The notes under the pieces are model-generated. The model was not told the DNA's origin. It searched no databases and was given only the letters and a program-made list of their open reading frames with translations. Made by a program: the position numbers and the translations under genes. 12,560 nt of DNA from positions 86,698 to 99,257 of the forward strand of contig DEJF01000047.1 in NCBI GenBank assembly GCA_002353225.1, given 5' to 3'. Positions 1 through 7,071 of this stretch are shown here, one piece after another. Within the stretch, counting starts at the first letter, position 1, and each line of letters starts with the position of its first letter. This stretch comes from Prevotella sp. UBA2755. GTDB lineage: Bacteria > Bacteroidota > Bacteroidia > Bacteroidales > Bacteroidaceae.

Positions 1-88
1 GTCGTGATTAAGTGAGCGAAGAACCGAGCGTGCTCGTATTCTTCCGAACGTGAACGAGTTCGAGCACCGCTCAAAGTCGTGATTAAGT
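1..88. repeat. Palindromic segment between 13-bp direct repeats
   Basis: The 13-mer gtcgtgattaagt occurs at 1-13 and again at 76-88. The 62 bases between them are rich in inverted repeats: gagcg at 14-18 pairs with cgctc at 68-72, gtgctcg at 30-36 pairs with cgagcac at 61-67, and cgaac at 45-49 can pair with gttcg at 58-62 as an alternative. No start codon with a plausible gene was found on either strand. It looks like an intergenic repeat element; its left boundary may lie outside the window. Confidence 0.6.
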
Positions 89-114
89 AATTTGTACATT
101 CACAGTGATTCCCG

Positions 115-179
115 GATAGTTTCCTACCGACAAATTGGTCGTTTGTTACCGAGAAACAGGTCGTTTGTTACCGAGAAAC
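115..179. repeat. 22-bp tandem repeat, about 2.9 copies
   Basis: Two copies identical over 21 bp (137-157 and 159-179) sit head to tail with a period of 22 bp; the shared core is gtttgttaccgagaaac. A degenerate third copy precedes them in the same register (gtttcctaccgacaaat at 119-135, exactly 22 bp upstream). The repeats could be iteron-like protein-binding sites or a simple tandem duplication. The sequence alone does not decide this. Confidence 0.75.
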
Positions 180-190
180 TCTGTCTTTCT

Positions 191-209
191 CACGCGCGCG
201 TGCGCGCAC
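191..209. other. Alternating pyrimidine-purine CG-rich tract (Z-DNA-prone)
   Basis: Nineteen bases alternate strictly between pyrimidine and purine, almost all CG or CA/TG steps. Two overlapping perfect palindromes lie inside: cacgcgcgcgtg at 191-202 and gtgcgcgcac at 200-209. Such tracts favour left-handed DNA under negative supercoiling. The tract stands out against AT-rich surroundings and directly precedes the 81-bp palindromic element. Confidence 0.65.
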
Positions 210-224
210 TATAAATTTTTAAAA

Positions 225-305
225 CCTTGTCACCGTTGCCACCTTGCAAAACTATTTGATAATCAGGGGATTGTCGGTAACAACGAGGTGACAACGGTGA
301 CAAGG
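225..305 (+). repeat. 81-bp palindromic element, copy A
   Basis: Arms of 22 bp at 225-246 and 284-305 are inverted copies of each other with two mismatches, around a 37-base centre. Each arm is built from a 9-bp repeated unit of the form TTGTCACC-G-TTGYCACC. A second element of exactly the same length lies at 8315-8395 in the opposite orientation. Its two arms are identical to these, including the mismatches, while its centre matches at 27 of 37 positions. Similarity also reaches into the AT-rich left flank (aatttttaaaa) and a few bases on the right (aaagg). The element resembles a REP- or MITE-like dispersed palindrome; no transposase is nearby. Confidence 0.8.
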
Positions 306-326
306 AAAGGCGTTTTGCTGATAGAA

Positions 327-467
327 ATGCCTCCGATTACCGTGGCGGATGCCTTCGCTCACAGAGAGGAGTGGCTCCTATCTGAGAGGGAAAAATTTCC
401 CATTTTTAATCGGAGGCATCCCTCATTGTGATCGGAGGCATCGGAGACTTTCACCCGACGGAGACTT
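327..467. repeat. Cluster of short inverted and direct repeats
   Basis: The 13-mer atgcctccgatta at 327-339 has a perfect inverted copy, taatcggaggcat, at 407-419. Part of it recurs directly as atcggaggcatc at 409-420 and 431-442. The 9-mer cggagactt occurs at 442-450 and 459-467. Smaller hairpins lie between the 13-bp arms: aggag/ctcct at 367-379 and gggaaa/tttccc at 388-401. The region reads as a palindrome-rich intergenic patch rather than coding sequence; open frames across it show no recognisable protein. Confidence 0.6.
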
Positions 468-633
468 CGAGGGCGGAGAGGATACGCTTACAGATTATCG
501 ACTTCGGAGGTTGGTGGATTTAATGCGATTCTACAGAGGCTCTTTGTCGGGATTATTCTTTGTCTCCACCGTATGTACTTCGTCTCTTGACAACTCCAAA
601 GCGACCGGTTAATGTAAAAAAGTACCTAAAAAA
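468..633. other. Rest of the left intergenic region, no gene seen
   Basis: Between the repeat cluster and the promoter at 634 I see no gene, RNA gene or strong hairpin. An open frame covers most of it, but its translation is not recognisable and it lacks a convincing start or leader. Confidence 0.5.
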
Positions 634-665
634 TTTGGCACTTTCTTGACTTATCCTTATCTTTG
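634..665 (+). promoter_or_regulatory. Bacteroidetes-type promoter of the five-gene operon
   Basis: TTTG at 634-637 (-33 element) and TATCTTTG at 658-665 (-7 element, consensus TAnnTTTG) are separated by exactly 20 bp, the preferred spacing for the Bacteroidetes primary sigma factor. Transcription should start near 670, giving a leader of roughly 60 bases before the ATG at 729. It is the only strong promoter seen before 6600. Confidence 0.75.
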
Positions 666-728
666 CAATCGAAGACAGATAGATTTTAATAAATCTAAGA
701 CCTTGATATTTGTAAAAACAGATAAGGA

Positions 729-2612
729 ATGATGAATATAATTCATAAACACATCGATTATTTTATGAGAAGATTAGTTGCTTTATGCTCCTGTCTTTTG
801 CTGACACTGACGGTATCAGCGCAGACGTGGGAGGATGTCAGGGAGAGTGAGGACTATATCTACGGTGAAGGCTGGGGTAGTACTGTCGCCGAGGCGGAGC
901 GTAATGCCCTTGCCAACCTGATTGGTAAGATAGCCACCAATGTGACTGGAGAGGCACAGAGTTCTGTGAAGGTACAACATGGAGACGGTAAGTTGAACGA
1001 GGAGTCGCAGTTTACCCAGACCGTGAATACCTATTCACAGGCTACGCTGACCAATACCCAGCAGCAGGTGTTGAAGAGTGAGCCGGACGCCTATGTCGTG
1101 CGTTGGATCAAGAAGTCGGAGGTGGAGAAGATCTTCGAGTCACGTAAGCGTAAGGCGATAGACTTGGTGGAGTCGGCTCTCCGTGCCGATAAGAAGGGTA
1201 AGGTGGATGATGTGTTGCGTAACTACTACTGGGCGCTGACCCTTCTGAAGTCGTTGCAGTATCCTAACGATGTGATGTACACAGACGATGATGGTGAGGA
1301 GCATGTGCTTACCAACTGGATTAAAGAGGAGATGGACGATACCTTTGATGACCTGAAAGTCATCTATGACGGTCGTGAGGGTAATGATGTGCATCTTTCC
1401 ATTACTTATAAGGACAAGCCCGTGAATAGTGTCGACTATTGTTTCTGGGACGGTCAGTCGTGGAGTGCTATCTATAGTGCGAAGGATGGCTGGGGCGTTC
1501 TGGAACTGGCACCTGGTTATGAGAGTTCCCATGTGCAGTTGAAGTTTGAGTATGAGTATGCTGGTGAGGCAAAGATCGACAAGGAGGTGGAGATGGTGCT
1601 GAATGCCGTCAAGGGGACTCCTATGCCTGACGCTTTCAAGAATGTGAAACTGGAGAATAAAGAGAAGCCCAAGGAGCGTGCCGAGCGTCAGCAGAAGATG
1701 GCGAGTGAGTCATTCACCACCAATGCCGCCGAGGTGATTGCTCCTCCCAAACCCATAGCGAAGAAAGACAAGGATGCCTCTAAGTATATGTCTGCCTTGG
1801 AGCAGGTGGTGAAGGCTATCAAACAGAAGAACTATGATTCGGTACGCTCTTTCTTCAGTGACGGAGGATGGGATATGTTCACCAAACTGATGAAGTACGG
1901 TAAGGGTAAGGTGCTCGACTCATCCGACATTCGTCTTTATGAAGACAACGGTAGTGTACTGGTACGTGGACTGCGCATGTCGTTCTCCTTTGCCTCCGGT
2001 GTCAGGAAGTCGTTCGTCGAGGATGTCGTCTTCGCCTTCACGGAAGACCAGAAGATTGACAATATCGCCTTCGGACTGGGTAAGACCGCTGAGGATGATA
2101 TCCTGAACAAGGGCGTATGGGAGGAGAAGTCACGCTTCGCCATCATGAACTTCCTGGAGAACTATAAGACCGCCTATGCCCTGAAGCGTCTCGACTATAT
2201 CCGTTCCATCTTCGATGATGATGCCGTTATCATCACGGGTTCGGTGGTGAGTAGGGCTAATCAGAACGTCAATATCGAGAACCAGTCGACCATCAGTCAG
2301 GAGGGTAACTTGATTATCAAGAAGAACCGCCAGACGAAGGACGAGTATCTCGCCAACCTCAAACGCTGTTTCGAGCGTAACGAGTTTGTGAACATCCGTT
2401 TCTCAAACAATGATGTCATCAAGATGGGAGAGGGTGGTGAGTCATACGCCATCCAGATACAGCAGGACTACTATTCCTCCACCTACGGTGACAAGGGATA
2501 CCTGATGCTGATGGTGGATATCAACGAGCCCACCAAGCCACTGATAAAACTAAGAACCTGGCAACCCGAGAAAGACCCCGACTTCGGACTTTACGGACCA
2601 GGCGACTTTTAA
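729..2612 (+). CDS. Exported LPP20-like protein with NTF2-like C-terminal regions
   Basis: Predicted secreted or periplasmic protein of 627 residues; function unknown. The N-terminus carries a signal peptide whose hydrophobic core is about residues 16-30, with likely cleavage after SA-31. No proper lipobox is seen, so it is probably not a lipoprotein. An ATG at 765 (residue 13, MRRLVALC) would give a more typical signal peptide and is a credible alternative start. Residues 43-135 resemble the LPP20 family: a GEG motif, then an alanine-spaced helix (AEAERNALANLIGKI), then a strand pair ending in VVRWIKKSE. A helical pair follows (136-176), then a beta-rich stretch (about 205-290), a charged linker (291-350) and two alpha+beta segments (about 351-455 and 465-612) that look NTF2-like. 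It is the first gene of the operon, 42 bases before the next. Domain calls are by eye; exact function cannot be assigned. Confidence 0.8.
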   Translation: MMNIIHKHIDYFMRRLVALCSCLLLTLTVSAQTWEDVRESEDYIYGEGWGSTVAEAERNALANLIGKIATNVTGEAQSSVKVQHGDGKLNEESQFTQTVNTYSQATLTNTQQQVLKSEPDAYVVRWIKKSEVEKIFESRKRKAIDLVESALRADKKGKVDDVLRNYYWALTLLKSLQYPNDVMYTDDDGEEHVLTNWIKEEMDDTFDDLKVIYDGREGNDVHLSITYKDKPVNSVDYCFWDGQSWSAIYSAKDGWGVLELAPGYESSHVQLKFEYEYAGEAKIDKEVEMVLNAVKGTPMPDAFKNVKLENKEKPKERAERQQKMASESFTTNAAEVIAPPKPIAKKDKDASKYMSALEQVVKAIKQKNYDSVRSFFSDGGWDMFTKLMKYGKGKVLDSSDIRLYEDNGSVLVRGLRMSFSFASGVRKSFVEDVVFAFTEDQKIDNIAFGLGKTAEDDILNKGVWEEKSRFAIMNFLENYKTAYALKRLDYIRSIFDDDAVIITGSVVSRANQNVNIENQSTISQEGNLIIKKNRQTKDEYLANLKRCFERNEFVNIRFSNNDVIKMGEGGESYAIQIQQDYYSSTYGDKGYLMLMVDINEPTKPLIKLRTWQPEKDPDFGLYGPGDF

Positions 2613-2654
2613 GTATGAAATAGCGTATAATTATTAACAAAAATCTTTAGCATT

Positions 2655-3317
2655 ATGAAAACAATGAAATTTATTGTGATGTTGGTCGCACTGTCATTCT
2701 CTATGAGCGCTATGGCTCAGAGTTCTGTACAGGCAAAACTGAAGGAAAACAAAACTGCCCTGAAGAAGGAGGATGTCTCTAAGGATGCCAAGAAAGAGGC
2801 TAAGCGACTGAAGAAAGAGGGATGGACCGTATCACCCGGTGGACTGCCCTTGGAGAAACAGGTCAACCGTCTGTATATGTTCTTGGAGCAATATGACGAG
2901 GAGATGAATCCCCTCTATTTCGACGGTGAGGGTCGCTCTACGGCAGAGAACTTCGCAGCAGCCCAGATTCAGGCTACTGAGTTAGCACGTATGAATCTTG
3001 CCAGCAAGATCAGTTCAGAGGCAACAGGTATTATCGATAACCTGGTTGCCAACAAGATGCTCGCTGACGACCAGGCTGCCTCTATCACCACGACGATGGT
3101 TGAGAACAAGACCATCTTCTCTCAGAAGTTAGGTCGTCTGCAGACCCCACTGGTCGTTACCCGTGAGTTGAAGAACAAGAACAAGGAGGTGATGGTTCGT
3201 GTCGTTTCCAAGACATCTGCCATTCAGGAGATTGCCAAGGAGGCTATCCGTGCTGAGTTGGAGAAAGGCGGCAAAGAACTGAGCGAGGAACTGAAGGCTT
3301 ATTTGGGTAAGGATTAA
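2655..3317 (+). CDS. Small exported LPP20-like protein
   Basis: A 220-residue exported protein with a clear signal peptide (MKTMKFIVMLVALSFSMSAMA, cut before Q22). A lysine-rich helical stretch (about 28-55) follows, then a conserved-looking segment KKEGWTVSPGGLPLEKQ (54-70), and an LPP20-like region at about 89-186: the FDGEG motif, an alanine-rich helix ending in ARMNLASKI, and a V-x-R ending (VMVRVVSK). This repeats the pattern of the first gene's N-terminal domain, so the two are probably distant paralogues. A charged helix closes the protein (190-218). Its stop overlaps the start of the CHASE2 gene by one base (TAATG), implying translational coupling. The family is common in Bacteroidetes as hypothetical proteins, and I cannot name a biochemical role. 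The 42-base upstream gap has no clear promoter. Confidence 0.82.
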   Translation: MKTMKFIVMLVALSFSMSAMAQSSVQAKLKENKTALKKEDVSKDAKKEAKRLKKEGWTVSPGGLPLEKQVNRLYMFLEQYDEEMNPLYFDGEGRSTAENFAAAQIQATELARMNLASKISSEATGIIDNLVANKMLADDQAASITTTMVENKTIFSQKLGRLQTPLVVTRELKNKNKEVMVRVVSKTSAIQEIAKEAIRAELEKGGKELSEELKAYLGKD

Positions 3318-4450
3318 TGAGTCGACTCTGGAGATACTTCATCGTGACGATTCTCGCATTCTTCGTCGTGGGAATCTATGTGCTGGCGGCTTTCAACCTG
3401 AAAGTCTTCAACCCCGTCGCTGAGATCCTTGATGACTATTCGTTTACGGATTTCTATTATAAGTTGCTGGACGGGGCAGGTAAGAGGGACACCAGTCGCA
3501 TCGTGACCATCGTGGATATGACGGAGTTGAGAAAGCGCCGTGACTTTGCGCAACTGTTCATGGAGGTGAACGCGCTTCACCCCAAGGCAGTCGGCGTGGA
3601 TGTGGTGTTTGAGGGCTACAAGGACGAGGATCTTGAGGGAGACACCTTGCTGGCGATGACCGTCCAGCAACTGCAGAACTTCGTGTTCTCCTATAAGATT
3701 ATCGACAGCATGGAGGGCGAGACAGTACACTCGTTCTTCTCACCCAATGACTCCGTCAACGAGGGTTTTACGAATATGCCGCGCCAGTTGTACGGCGGTA
3801 TGAAACGTAGTGTGAGTATCGGACGCGACGTAGGAGGAACGGTACAGCCGTCTTTTATCAAGAAGGTGTCTGAGATCTATGCCGGACAGGAGGTCATTCC
3901 TCTTGCTGACAAGGACCTGAGTATCAATTTCTCTCCGAAGTATTACCAAATAGTATCCTATGACTCCCTCCTTGAGAACCGTGACCTGATAGAGGATCAT
4001 CTGGTGCTGATAGGAGCCATGAAGGAAGAAGGTGATATGCACTACACCCCGCAAGGTAAGATTGCCGGTGTGGAGTTACTCGCCTATGCCGCAGAGACGA
4101 TGCTTCGTCAGTCAGAGATCAAGCATGCCTCTACAGGAGTCACCGTTGTGGTATCGTTCATCGTCGTCTTCTTGTCAGTTATCTTGTTGTCACTGTACAA
4201 GCAGTTTGTCTCCAGTAAGAAGACGTTGTTCCATGTCATTCTCTCCACCTCCTTGATACGAGGTCTGTTTATCTGCGGTTGGCTGTCGCTGATAGTATGG
4301 GTCACCTTCATTCTTTTCTGCCGGTACAACTACAGTATCAGTCTGGCGATAGCCATGTCGGCGATCGCGTTGATCTATATGGCGGAGAATCTGTACGATA
4401 CCTTTAAGACTACTATAGAATTTAAACGTAATAAGAAAAATGAATCATAA
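3317..4450 (+). CDS. CHASE2-domain membrane protein without output domain
   Basis: A 377-residue inner-membrane protein. One N-terminal membrane segment (about 7-26) is followed by a large extracytoplasmic domain (about 30-265) with the CHASE2 pattern: RIVTIVDMTELRKRRDFAQL, a hydrophobic strand AVGVDVVFEG, GMKRSVSIGRDVGGTVQPSF, and the closing DHLVLIGAMKEEGDMHYTPQG then GVELLAYAAETML. Two or three membrane helices follow (about 273-294, 309-335, 338-355), and only about 20 charged residues remain. CHASE2 is known as an extracellular sensory domain, normally joined to a cyclase, kinase or diguanylate cyclase. Here no such output is attached and none is encoded in the operon. The start overlaps the upstream stop (TAATG), and the end overlaps the next start by 11 bases. 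The CHASE2 call is strong; the signal sensed is unknown. Confidence 0.85.
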   Translation: MSRLWRYFIVTILAFFVVGIYVLAAFNLKVFNPVAEILDDYSFTDFYYKLLDGAGKRDTSRIVTIVDMTELRKRRDFAQLFMEVNALHPKAVGVDVVFEGYKDEDLEGDTLLAMTVQQLQNFVFSYKIIDSMEGETVHSFFSPNDSVNEGFTNMPRQLYGGMKRSVSIGRDVGGTVQPSFIKKVSEIYAGQEVIPLADKDLSINFSPKYYQIVSYDSLLENRDLIEDHLVLIGAMKEEGDMHYTPQGKIAGVELLAYAAETMLRQSEIKHASTGVTVVVSFIVVFLSVILLSLYKQFVSSKKTLFHVILSTSLIRGLFICGWLSLIVWVTFILFCRYNYSISLAIAMSAIALIYMAENLYDTFKTTIEFKRNKKNES

Positions 4451-4934
4451 GAAAATCATTGGTCTGTGGTTGCTTCTGCTGATGCCCCTTGCCCTGATGG
4501 CAAAAGATAAGAAAGTGTCTTATGTCGTCTCCAAGGTGAGTGGACGCGTGGAGTTGATAACCCCTAAAGGGAAGCATAGGGTGGAGAAGGGTGATGTGCT
4601 GACAGCCGACGCCACTATTGATGTCTCTTTTAGCGGATCTATGACCTTGCTTGCAGAGAACAGCAATAAGCAATACGTCATCAATGCGCCCGGCAAGGCA
4701 AAGTTGGAGTCGTTCCTGGCAGATAAGCGTAATACAGTGCTTACGCTGACAGAGGACTATGTCAAGTCTGTCGTGGCACAACTCCGCAAAGAGAAGTCAG
4801 TGAAGGTTCGTCGTCACAGCGATCCTGCCACCGTTACCCGTGAGCAGTTAGTGAAGGACACGCTCTTCCAAGAGAAGGACCTCAATGACTCGCTGATGAC
4901 AGAGAAGGCAGATACCGTACAATGTCAAAACTAA
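4440..4934 (+). CDS. Small periplasmic FecR-like domain protein
   Basis: A 164-residue exported protein with a signal peptide (residues 1-21, ending LALMA). Residues 27-90 fit the FecR-type beta domain: VSKVSGRVELITPKGKHRVEKGDVL, then TIDVSFSGSMTLLAENSNKQYVINAPGKAKL, the usual pattern of a strand, a GD turn and a small-residue-rich strand. The C-terminal 70 residues are charged and probably helical or disordered. No membrane helix follows the signal peptide, so this is not a classical FecR anti-sigma factor, and no sigma factor is adjacent. FecR-domain proteins encoded next to CHASE2 proteins are, as I recall, a recurrent pairing in other phyla; I infer that this one works with the CHASE2 sensor. 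It overlaps the CHASE2 gene by 11 bases and ends 13 bases before the next gene. Confidence 0.7.
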   Translation: MNHKKIIGLWLLLLMPLALMAKDKKVSYVVSKVSGRVELITPKGKHRVEKGDVLTADATIDVSFSGSMTLLAENSNKQYVINAPGKAKLESFLADKRNTVLTLTEDYVKSVVAQLRKEKSVKVRRHSDPATVTREQLVKDTLFQEKDLNDSLMTEKADTVQCQN

Positions 4935-4947
4935 ATATCACAAAACT

Positions 4948-6600
4948 ATGAAAAGGAATATCATAATTATTCAACTGCTGATGTTGGTATTAGCATTGCC
5001 CGTTCAAGCCCAGAATAAGAATTTCCGTCAGGACTTCGAGGCTTTCAAGAACAAGGCGAAGAAAGAATATGCCGACTTCCGCAAGAAAGCACTTGCCGAG
5101 TATGCCCAGTTTGTCCGTGAGGCATGGGAGGAGTTCGGTGCCGAGCCACCTGTCGAGGTTCCTAAGGAAGAGAAGGTGATGCCGATGGTCACACCAGAAT
5201 TCGAGGACGAGACCGCGTCGTGGTTTACGAAACTGTTTGGTCTTGACAAGAAAGACCCTCAGAAGGAAGCCGAGAGGAAGGCAAGGAAAGAGGCTAAGGA
5301 GGCTGAGAAAAAGGCAAAGAAGGAAGCCAAGCGCAGGAAACGTGAACTTACCAACGACCATCTTGCCGTACAGCAGGTTGTCGCTGCTCCTGCACCTGCC
5401 CCCAAACAACCTCAGCCTCTGGCAGAAGTCGTTCCTGTGCCGGAGAAAGCCAACGACTATATGACGTTTGATGTCTTCGGTACCCAATGCCGTGTACGTA
5501 TTGGTGATAACTGCCGTATTCATCTGAACGGGCTTAGCGGCGACGAGTTGGCGGATGCCATTGGCGAGTTCTCTAAGTCACAATATGACAATATGCTCTA
5601 TGACTGTCTGCAGGAGCGTAAGAACCACCACTTCTCTGACTGGGCATATTATCAGATGCTGCTCGCCTTGACAGATAAGTTCTATGGCAAGCATACCAAC
5701 GAGGGTACCTTGGTGATGGGCTTCTTGTATTCCCAGTCGGGCTATAAGATGCGTTATGCCCATGATAACTCGAAACTCTATATCCTTGTGGCAAGTCAGT
5801 ATAACATCTTCAAGAAGTCGTTCTTCTATGTGGATGGTGAGTGCTACTACCTGCTTGACAATATCGGCGATGACACCAAGTTGGCTATCTGTAAGGCTAA
5901 GTTCCCCAAGGAGAGTCCGCTGTCACTCCAGATAACCGCCGTGCAGGACTTCACGGAGAATCCTACGTTAGAGCGTACCATCACCTCTCCACGGAATCCA
6001 GACTTCAGTTTCACGCTGAAGTCAAACAAGAATTATATTGATTTCTATAACACCTATCCCTCGTCCTATACTGACAATAACTTCATGACGCGCTGGGCGA
6101 TGTATGCCAACACCCCTCTGGAGAAGGGTATCACCGCACAACTCTATCCGTCCATGCGAGAGAAGTTGGACGGTATGTCACCTCTGGAGAAGGTACAGCA
6201 GTTAGACTGGTGGGTTCAGGGAACGGTTGACGTTAAACGTGAGAACCCCGACCAGGGCTGTTTCCTCTACGCCTTTGATGATGACGTATGGGGTTTTGAC
6301 CGTGCCTTCTTCGGCGAGGAGACCTTCTTCTATCCCTATTGTGACTGTGAGGACCGTTCCATTCTGCTCTCTCATCTGGTCAGAGACCTTGTCAACCTGG
6401 ACGTTGTCTTAGTGTACTATCCTGGTCATCTTGCCATGGCGGTTAACTTCCAGGAGGATGTTCCTGGTGACTATATCATGGTGGATGGTCGCAAGTTCAC
6501 AGTATGTGATCCTACTTATGTGGGCTCTGATGTGGGTGAGACCATGCCTACTATGAAGGACAAGAGTACAACAGTTATCTTGTTACAGAGAAAAGGATAA
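4948..6600 (+). CDS. Exported transglutaminase-like cysteine enzyme
   Basis: A 550-residue exported protein with a signal peptide (residues 1-21, ending PVQAQ). A helical repeat-like stretch with YADF/YAQF units (about 25-63) follows, then a Lys/Glu/Ala-rich probable coiled coil (105-132) and a proline-rich linker (about 145-166). The C-terminal part carries a transglutaminase-like (papain-fold) core with a visible triad: C467 in YCDCEDRS, H494 in PGHLAMAV, and D521 in VCDPTY. C465 sits two residues before the presumed nucleophile. Such domains act as proteases, amidases or peptide cross-link enzymes; the substrate here is unknown, and a peptide or cell-wall target in the periplasm is inference. 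It is the last gene of the operon, with the stop 10 bases before a strong terminator. The start follows the FecR-like gene by 13 bases. Confidence 0.8.
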   Translation: MKRNIIIIQLLMLVLALPVQAQNKNFRQDFEAFKNKAKKEYADFRKKALAEYAQFVREAWEEFGAEPPVEVPKEEKVMPMVTPEFEDETASWFTKLFGLDKKDPQKEAERKARKEAKEAEKKAKKEAKRRKRELTNDHLAVQQVVAAPAPAPKQPQPLAEVVPVPEKANDYMTFDVFGTQCRVRIGDNCRIHLNGLSGDELADAIGEFSKSQYDNMLYDCLQERKNHHFSDWAYYQMLLALTDKFYGKHTNEGTLVMGFLYSQSGYKMRYAHDNSKLYILVASQYNIFKKSFFYVDGECYYLLDNIGDDTKLAICKAKFPKESPLSLQITAVQDFTENPTLERTITSPRNPDFSFTLKSNKNYIDFYNTYPSSYTDNNFMTRWAMYANTPLEKGITAQLYPSMREKLDGMSPLEKVQQLDWWVQGTVDVKRENPDQGCFLYAFDDDVWGFDRAFFGEETFFYPYCDCEDRSILLSHLVRDLVNLDVVLVYYPGHLAMAVNFQEDVPGDYIMVDGRKFTVCDPTYVGSDVGETMPTMKDKSTTVILLQRKG

Positions 6601-6610
6601 TAAGTGATAA

Positions 6611-6646
6611 AAACAAAGTGGAACTCAAACGAGTTCCACTTTGTTT
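6611..6646. terminator. Bidirectional terminator between the operon and pyrI
   Basis: A perfect 16-bp stem (6611-6626 with 6631-6646) encloses the four-base loop aaac. On the minus strand the stem runs into TTTGTTTTTATC, a good U-rich tail for pyrI; on the plus strand the tail is weaker (TTTGTTTATG). The pyrI stop codon (6625-6627) and its last six codons lie inside the stem and loop, so the coding end and the terminator share sequence. Confidence 0.85.
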
Positions 6647-7071
6647 ATGTCCTGTTCCATCTCACAATAGTGGCAGGTCAGGATGCCGTCCGTCACATGG
6701 AAGTGTGTGAGCATAGGCTCGTTATTCGTGATACACTTCGGATTGTTGCATTTCACGATGCCCCGTATCTCGTCAGGGGTGCGTACCGGTTTCTTCTCCA
6801 CCACCTCGAAGTCGTGGATGATATTCAGTACCACGTTGGGTGCCACAACAGAGAGACGGGAGATCTCCTCGTCGGTAAACCATTTGTTCTCTACCTTGAT
6901 AAAGCCTTTCTTTCCCACTTTCTTGGAAGGGAAGTTATAACCGATGGTGACAGGTGTTCCCAGTTCGTCCAGTTTCAGCAACTGTGCCACCTGATAGGTC
7001 TTCTCGGAAGGTATGTGGTCTATTACGGTGCCGTTCTCAATAGCGGCAACGAGCATCTGGTTCTTATTCAT
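6625..7071 (-). CDS. pyrI: Aspartate carbamoyltransferase regulatory chain
   Basis: Regulatory subunit of aspartate transcarbamylase, 148 residues against about 153 in E. coli. It binds nucleotide effectors (CTP, ATP) in its N-terminal domain and holds the catalytic trimers together through a C-terminal zinc domain. The four zinc cysteines are intact: C108 and C113 (CNNPKC) and C133 and C136 (CHYC). The N-terminal region shows the expected NGTVIDHI and TIGYNFPSKKVGKKGFIKVE segments. Its ATG overlaps the pyrB stop by one base (TAATG), so translation is likely coupled to give balanced subunits. The last codons form one arm of the terminator. The identification is secure. Confidence 0.97.
   Translation of the reverse strand: MNKNQMLVAAIENGTVIDHIPSEKTYQVAQLLKLDELGTPVTIGYNFPSKKVGKKGFIKVENKWFTDEEISRLSVVAPNVVLNIIHDFEVVEKKPVRTPDEIRGIVKCNNPKCITNNEPMLTHFHVTDGILTCHYCEMEQDINKVELV

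Noticed and set aside
135..431. 98-residue open frame across the left repeats
   Set aside because: It runs through the tandem repeat and the palindromic element, has no recognisable domain or leader, and its content is explained by the repeats.
1..467. CRISPR array
   Set aside because: Repeats differ in type and spacing, there are no regular unique spacers, and no cas genes are present.
349..612. 87-residue open frame upstream of the operon promoter
   Set aside because: No family resemblance, starts inside a repeat cluster, no promoter or leader; could be decayed sequence but nothing supports it.
4440..4934. Classical FecR anti-sigma factor
   Set aside because: No sigma factor gene nearby and no membrane helix after the signal peptide; only the FecR-like beta domain is present.
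4990..5523. 177-residue minus-strand frame inside the transglutaminase-like gene
   Set aside because: It is the complement of the Lys/Glu-rich coiled-coil codons of the real gene, with low-complexity translation.
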